Shown here: positions 60,060-64,000 of the stretch, in pieces
Position numbering within the stretch: the first letter of the stretch is position 1
How the letters are laid out: each line of letters opens with the position of its first letter
Assembly (NCBI GenBank): GCA_947178145.1
Contig: CAMWXE010000011.1
Span: forward strand, 18,557-82,556
DNA length: 64,000 nt
Source of the DNA: an uncultured Lachnospiraceae bacterium
GTDB taxonomy: Bacteria > Bacillota > Clostridia > Lachnospirales > Lachnospiraceae
Direction: 5' to 3'
Notes under the pieces: model-generated
What the model was told of the DNA's origin: nothing
Database searches by the model: none
Seen by the model: the letters and a program-made list of their open reading frames with translations, nothing else
Position numbers and translations under genes: made by a program

Positions 60060-61195
60060 GTACCGTAAAGCCATCCTGCACCGGCATCGGCGAGGCGATC
60101 GCGGCCTTTGGGATTGAAACCGCAATCAACGGCAGGCTGATCCAAAGAAATCCTTATGGAAACGGTCATATCAATGACACATTTCTCCTTCGCTATGAGA
60201 CGCCGGACAACAGCGAAAAAAGATATATCCTGCAGCGCATGAACCATGACATTTTCAAGAATCCCCCGCTGCTGATGAAAAACATTGTCAATGTCACAAA
60301 TCATCTGCGCAGCATCATCTGCTCCCGCGGCGGAGATGCAGCGCGTGAAACATTAAATGTGCTAAAGACAAGAGATGGGGAAAGCTTCTTTCAGGACAGC
60401 GGCAGTAATTACTGGAGAGTCTTTCCCTTTATAGAGCGCTCGCTCTGTCTGGAAAAGGCTGAGGGTGCAAAAGACTTTTATGACAGTGCTGTCGCTTTTG
60501 GAAATTTCCAGAAAATGCTGGCAGACTTTCCTGCAGAGACGCTGCACGAGACCATTCCCAATTTTCACAACACGCCCTCCCGCTTTCAGGATTTCGTGCG
60601 CGCTGTGCAAAACAGTGACAAAGGTCGCGCTGCTCTCGCCGAAAAGGAGATTGCATTCGCACTTGACAGGGAACAGGAGACATCCGTCCTGACAGACCTG
60701 CTAACCAGAGGCGAACTGCCGCTCAGGGTGACGCACAACGACACCAAGCTGAACAACATCCTGTTTGACGCGGACACAGGAAAAGCGCTGTGCATCATTG
60801 ATCTCGATACCGTTATGCCGGGACTTTCCCTCTATGACTTTGGGGATTCCATCCGTTTCGGCGCGAGCACAGGAGCCGAGGACGAGATTGATCTGGACAA
60901 AGTGTCACTGGACTTATCCCTGTTTGAAGCCTTCACAAAAGGTTATCTCGAAGGCTGTGACGGGAGTCTCACCGCAAAGGAAATCGAGATGCTTCCCATG
61001 GGCGCAAAGCTGATGACCTACGAGTGCGGCATCCGGTTTCTGGCTGATTTCCTGACAGGGGACACGTATTTCAAAGTCCATCGGGAGAATCACAATCTGA
61101 ACCGGGCGCGGACACAGTTCAAGCTGGTCGCAGACATGGAAGCGAAATGGGACGAAATGACAGCGCTTGTCGGGAAATGTGCTATGTCTGTTTAA
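60056..61195 (+). CDS. nahK: N-acetylhexosamine 1-kinase
   Basis: GHINDTFLL, LRVTHNDTKLNNILFDADTGKALCIIDLDTVMPGLSLYDFGDSIRFGAS aminoglycoside-phosphotransferase-fold motifs; overlaps GH112 stop. Confidence 0.95.
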   Translation: MSTVKPSCTGIGEAIAAFGIETAINGRLIQRNPYGNGHINDTFLLRYETPDNSEKRYILQRMNHDIFKNPPLLMKNIVNVTNHLRSIICSRGGDAARETLNVLKTRDGESFFQDSGSNYWRVFPFIERSLCLEKAEGAKDFYDSAVAFGNFQKMLADFPAETLHETIPNFHNTPSRFQDFVRAVQNSDKGRAALAEKEIAFALDREQETSVLTDLLTRGELPLRVTHNDTKLNNILFDADTGKALCIIDLDTVMPGLSLYDFGDSIRFGASTGAEDEIDLDKVSLDLSLFEAFTKGYLEGCDGSLTAKEIEMLPMGAKLMTYECGIRFLADFLTGDTYFKVHRENHNLNRARTQFKLVADMEAKWDEMTALVGKCAMSV

Positions 61196-61212
61196 TATTA
61201 TTTCGATACAGT

Positions 61213-61341
61213 TCGTTACTATTCACGGCTTGGGAGCCGCTCATAGTAACGATTCGGGGCGATATTCAAAATTTTGCTTCGCAAAAATCGCCCCTCACTC
61301 CTGAATCATGTTCTCACGGAATGCGCAGTTCAGCGCATTCC
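61213..61341. repeat. cluster of three strong hairpins, possible small dispersed structured repeat
   Basis: TCGTTACTA..CGGCT-TGGG-AGCCG..TAGTAACGA; GGGGCGAT...ATCGCCCC; GGAATGCGC-AGTTCA-GCGCATTCC. Confidence 0.6.
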
Positions 61342-61359
61342 TGACCCGCGAACAGTAGA

Positions 61360-61395
61360 TACAGTTCAGCTTTGCTGGACTGTATTTTTTATTTT
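61360..61395 (+). terminator. terminator downstream of nahK operon
   Basis: TACAGTTCAGC-TTT-GCTGGACTGTA followed by TTTTTT. Confidence 0.85.
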
Positions 61396-61442
61396 TCTTT
61401 GCTATTTCGTCTGCAAAGTGGTAGTATATTACAGTATACACC

Positions 61443-61554
61443 CAATGTCATTTACTTAAGACCTTAATACCCAGGGTTTGTGAACAAATACAATGATTTA
61501 TTGGGCATTTTCCAGTACAATTTGTTGGTCAAATGCCTTAAGTTAATGACATTG
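61443..61554. mobile_element. MITE-like element, 112 bp, with TIRs and 9-bp target-site duplication
   Basis: TIRs CAATGTCATTTACTTAAG / CAATGTCATTAACTTAAG; flanked by GTATACACC (61434-61442) and GTATACACC (61555-61563). Confidence 0.9.
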
Positions 61555-61588
61555 GTATACACCACAAAACAGAAATGAGGGTACTCTC

Positions 61589-62287
61589 TTGAAAACCAAA
61601 GACTATCAAAACGGCGTGCGCGACGGAATCGCCGTGGCACTGGGTTACTTTGCCGTATCATTTACATTTGGAATGGCATCTGCTGCCGACGGATTGAGCG
61701 TTCTGCAGGCAGTGCTAATCTCTCTCACGAACGTGACTTCCGCCGGGCAGTTCTCGGGGCTTGCAATTATCGCTGCGGGCGGAACCTACATCGAGATCGC
61801 ACTGACACAGCTGGTCATCAATCTGCGCTACTGCCTGATGTCCTTCTCCTTAGCACAGAAATTAGACCGCGCTGCACCGCACCGGCACCGCTATCTCATG
61901 GCCTACAGCGTGACCGATGAAATCTTCGCGCTGGACGCAAGCCTTGACAGTGCGCTGTCTCCTGCATATCATTATGGCATCACGAGCGTTGCCGTTCCCG
62001 GCTGGGTGCTGGGGACACTTGCGGGCGCGGTGTCCGGAAACATTCTTCCCGCCTTTGCAATCAGTGCTCTCGGCGTCGCCATCTACGGAATGTTTCTCGC
62101 CATCATCATCCCGCCCGCGCGGAAAAACCGCACGGTATTGCTCGTCGTTGTGTCCGCGATGGGAATCAGCTTTTTGTTCTCAGTCCTCCCGGTGCTGAAC
62201 AAAGTCACATCCGGCTTTGTCATCATTATCACGACGGTGGTGACAGCAGGCATCGCGGCATGGCTGAGACCTGTCGAGGAAGCATAA
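61589..62287 (+). CDS. azlC: AzlC-family branched-chain amino acid exporter subunit
   Basis: YQNGVRDGIAVALGYFAVSFTFGMAS, TNVTSAGQFSGLAIIAAGGTYIEIALTQLVINLRYCLMS, AYSVTDEIFAL. Confidence 0.95.
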   Translation: MKTKDYQNGVRDGIAVALGYFAVSFTFGMASAADGLSVLQAVLISLTNVTSAGQFSGLAIIAAGGTYIEIALTQLVINLRYCLMSFSLAQKLDRAAPHRHRYLMAYSVTDEIFALDASLDSALSPAYHYGITSVAVPGWVLGTLAGAVSGNILPAFAISALGVAIYGMFLAIIIPPARKNRTVLLVVVSAMGISFLFSVLPVLNKVTSGFVIIITTVVTAGIAAWLRPVEEA

Positions 62288-62330
62288 CCGAGCTAAAGCG
62301 TATTTGATAATACCAAAGGAGAATTTGAAA

Positions 62331-62648
62331 ATGACACACAATATCTATCTCTATATCCTTGTCATGGCCGGCGTGACATACTTAATCCGCATGCTTCCGC
62401 TGGCGCTGTCCAAAAAGGAAATCACGAACATTTACATGAAGTCCTTCTTATATTATGTACCCTACGCCTGTCTTGCCGCCATGACCTTTCCGGCAGTCCT
62501 GTACTCCACCGCAAGCATATACTCTGCACTTGCCGGACTCCTTGTCGCTGTCATCGCGGCTTATAAAGGGAAGCGTCTGCTCACCGTCGCCCTGCTTGCC
62601 TGCGCGGCCGTGTTTATCGCGGAGAGAGTCTTGCCTTTTCTGCCCTGA
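62331..62648 (+). CDS. azlD: AzlD-family transporter subunit
   Basis: MAGVTYLIRMLPLALSKKEI, FLYYVPYACLAAMTFPAVLYST. Confidence 0.93.
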   Translation: MTHNIYLYILVMAGVTYLIRMLPLALSKKEITNIYMKSFLYYVPYACLAAMTFPAVLYSTASIYSALAGLLVAVIAAYKGKRLLTVALLACAAVFIAERVLPFLP

Positions 62649-62923
62649 TATTCCTTCTGCGCGTGCTTCTCCGCTTTTTTCTTCCTCTTATTTGCTGCAC
62701 GTTCATTCTATTCAATGCTGCGCTCATAAGAAATAGAGGGAGATTCCGCAAATCACCGCCATTTTTGCTTTGCATGGTGTTGTAGGTAATAGAGGGAGGA
62801 ATTGCGGCGGGCTGAACTGCGAAAGTTTGTCAAGGACTGCGAAAGGCTTTATGAGCAGAACCGGGGACAGCAGGGAGCAGAGATTATCCCTTTTCCCCGC
62901 CAGCCAAAAGAAAGGAGGACAAT

Positions 62924-63298
62924 ATGGCACAGCAAATTTCTGAATCCGAATTGGTACTAATGAAAATCATTTGGAAGAATGGAGGGGCGGCTTTATACTC
63001 CGTCATTATGGAGAAATTGGAAAAAGACAAGAACGAATGGAAGAATAATACCGTACTCACGCTGCTTTCCCGACTAGGAGAAAAAAAGTTCTTGAAAGTC
63101 AAAAAAATAGGCCGGAAGAATGAGTATGTGGCTATGATAACAGAAGCAGAATACCAGACCATGCAGACCCACAGCTTTCTTGATAAAGTCTACGGCGGGA
63201 ATGTGAAAAACTTAGTGTCAACCTTGTTGCGGCAGGATATTCTTTCGGCAGACGAATTGAAAGAGATTGAAACATTTTGGAGAAAAGAAAATGAATGA
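62924..63298 (+). CDS. blaI: BlaI/MecI/CopY-family repressor
   Basis: ISESELVLMKIIWKNGGAALYSVIMEKLEKDKNEWKNNTVLTLLSRLGEKKFLKVKKIGRKNEYVAMI. Confidence 0.95.
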   Translation: MAQQISESELVLMKIIWKNGGAALYSVIMEKLEKDKNEWKNNTVLTLLSRLGEKKFLKVKKIGRKNEYVAMITEAEYQTMQTHSFLDKVYGGNVKNLVSTLLRQDILSADELKEIETFWRKENE

Positions 63299-63500
63299 AT
63301 TTATAAAAATATTATTGTCACTGTCTGTTTCCGGCGCACTGTTACTGCTTCTCATTTTGGGATACAACTGGTGCATATGCAGCACCTTTCACGAATAAAG
63401 AAATAGAAACAATAGAAATAAAACAGCTCTCATTGCAGCCCGCATCACATGAGGAATACGGACAATATTCGTTCAAAAAAGGAGATGTGGTATCGGTAGA
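63291..63500 (+). pseudogene. internally deleted blaR/M56 remnant
   Basis: MNEFIKILLSLSVSGALLLLLILGYN then stop after WCICSTFHE; another frame continues TTGAYAAPFTNKEIETIEIKQLSLQPASHEEYGQYSFKKGD, suggesting N- and C-terminal pieces joined by a deletion. Confidence 0.6.
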
Positions 63501-63508
63501 TATAAGGG

Positions 63509-63961
63509 AGTGTCGGCACATGGAAAAGTTATTTTGCCGGGTGTATCGCCAATGCCCTTATGGAGTGTGAAGTATCTGTCTGCATGACAAACTTTGCGGC
63601 GATACTCAACGACCTTGCCGCCAACTTCAAAGACCGCAACGAATATATCTCCCACCTTTGCAGCTTCCCCTTTCTTATCCTTGACAATTTCGGCATAGAG
63701 TGTGGCACGGAATACGGGCTTGAACAAGTCTATAACGTGATTGACAGCCGATACCGCAGCAGAAAGCCGTTGATAGCCGCCACAAATTTGACGCTGGAAG
63801 AATTGCAGAACCCGGAGGACACCGCCCATGCCCGCATTTATGACCGCCTTACGGAAATGTGCTGCCCCGTCTGCATTACCGGTGAGAATTTCAGAAAAGC
63901 CAAAGCACAGGCAAAAATGGAACGCCTTAAAATGCTGCTGAACAGAAAGCTTCCTGTATAA
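63509..63961 (+). pseudogene. decayed DnaC/IstB-like ATP-binding protein (mobile-element origin)
   Basis: GSVGTWKSYFAGCIANALMECEVSVCMTNFAAILNDL...FPFLILDNFGIECGTEYGLEQVYNVIDSRYRSRKPLIAATNLTLEEL; no start codon upstream of the Walker A region; Walker A/B positions look substituted. Confidence 0.7.
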
Positions 63962-64000
63962 TATAAAGTGTAAAGGGAGTTGACTAAAGAAAATACCTCA

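Noticed and set aside
1-64000. tRNA, rRNA or CRISPR loci
   Set aside because: None recognised by eye; tRNAscan-SE and Infernal would be needed to exclude them formally.

Overview
The gene content looks like a Firmicutes/Lachnospiraceae-type gut anaerobe chromosome (inferred from protein families; no taxonomic search was run). Most of the window is carbohydrate-acquisition DNA.
(1) About 1-20 kb: a candidate N-glycan utilisation locus with a GH85 endo-beta-N-acetylglucosaminidase lipoprotein (truncated by the window edge and absent from the ORF track), GH38, GH130, a LplB/YtcP-type ABC importer, LacI and GntR regulators, GH20, GH3, a second divergent GH38-like protein and a long mannose-6-phosphate isomerase.
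(2) 20-27 kb: dus, a giant LRR_5/BspA-like protein with no visible signal peptide, and an aldo/keto reductase.
(3) sbcCD, then glycogen genes (glgP, glgX) with a LacI regulator and a lone CheY between them.
(4) kduI/LacI/uxaC, a BrnT/BrnA-like pair, and a SUKH-like gene split by a 154-bp MITE-like element with a TAA target duplication.
(5) GH2, response regulator, ABC transporter and histidine kinase in series, plus an M56/BlaR1-like protein. The kinase and the M56 protein both carry in-frame tandem-repeat inserts.
(6) AraC, an ABC importer, a 54-aa membrane ORF, a GH112 phosphorylase and NahK: a galacto-N-biose/lacto-N-biose locus.
(7) A second MITE-like element with a 9-bp target duplication, azlCD, blaI, a deleted blaR remnant and a decayed DnaC-like ATPase.
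I did not find one clearly undescribed system. The strongest unexplained signals are the two repeat-bearing sensor proteins, the MITE insertion whose excision restores a SUKH-like ORF, the terminator/promoter/operator overlap at 35.7 kb, and the large LRR protein in a dus operon.
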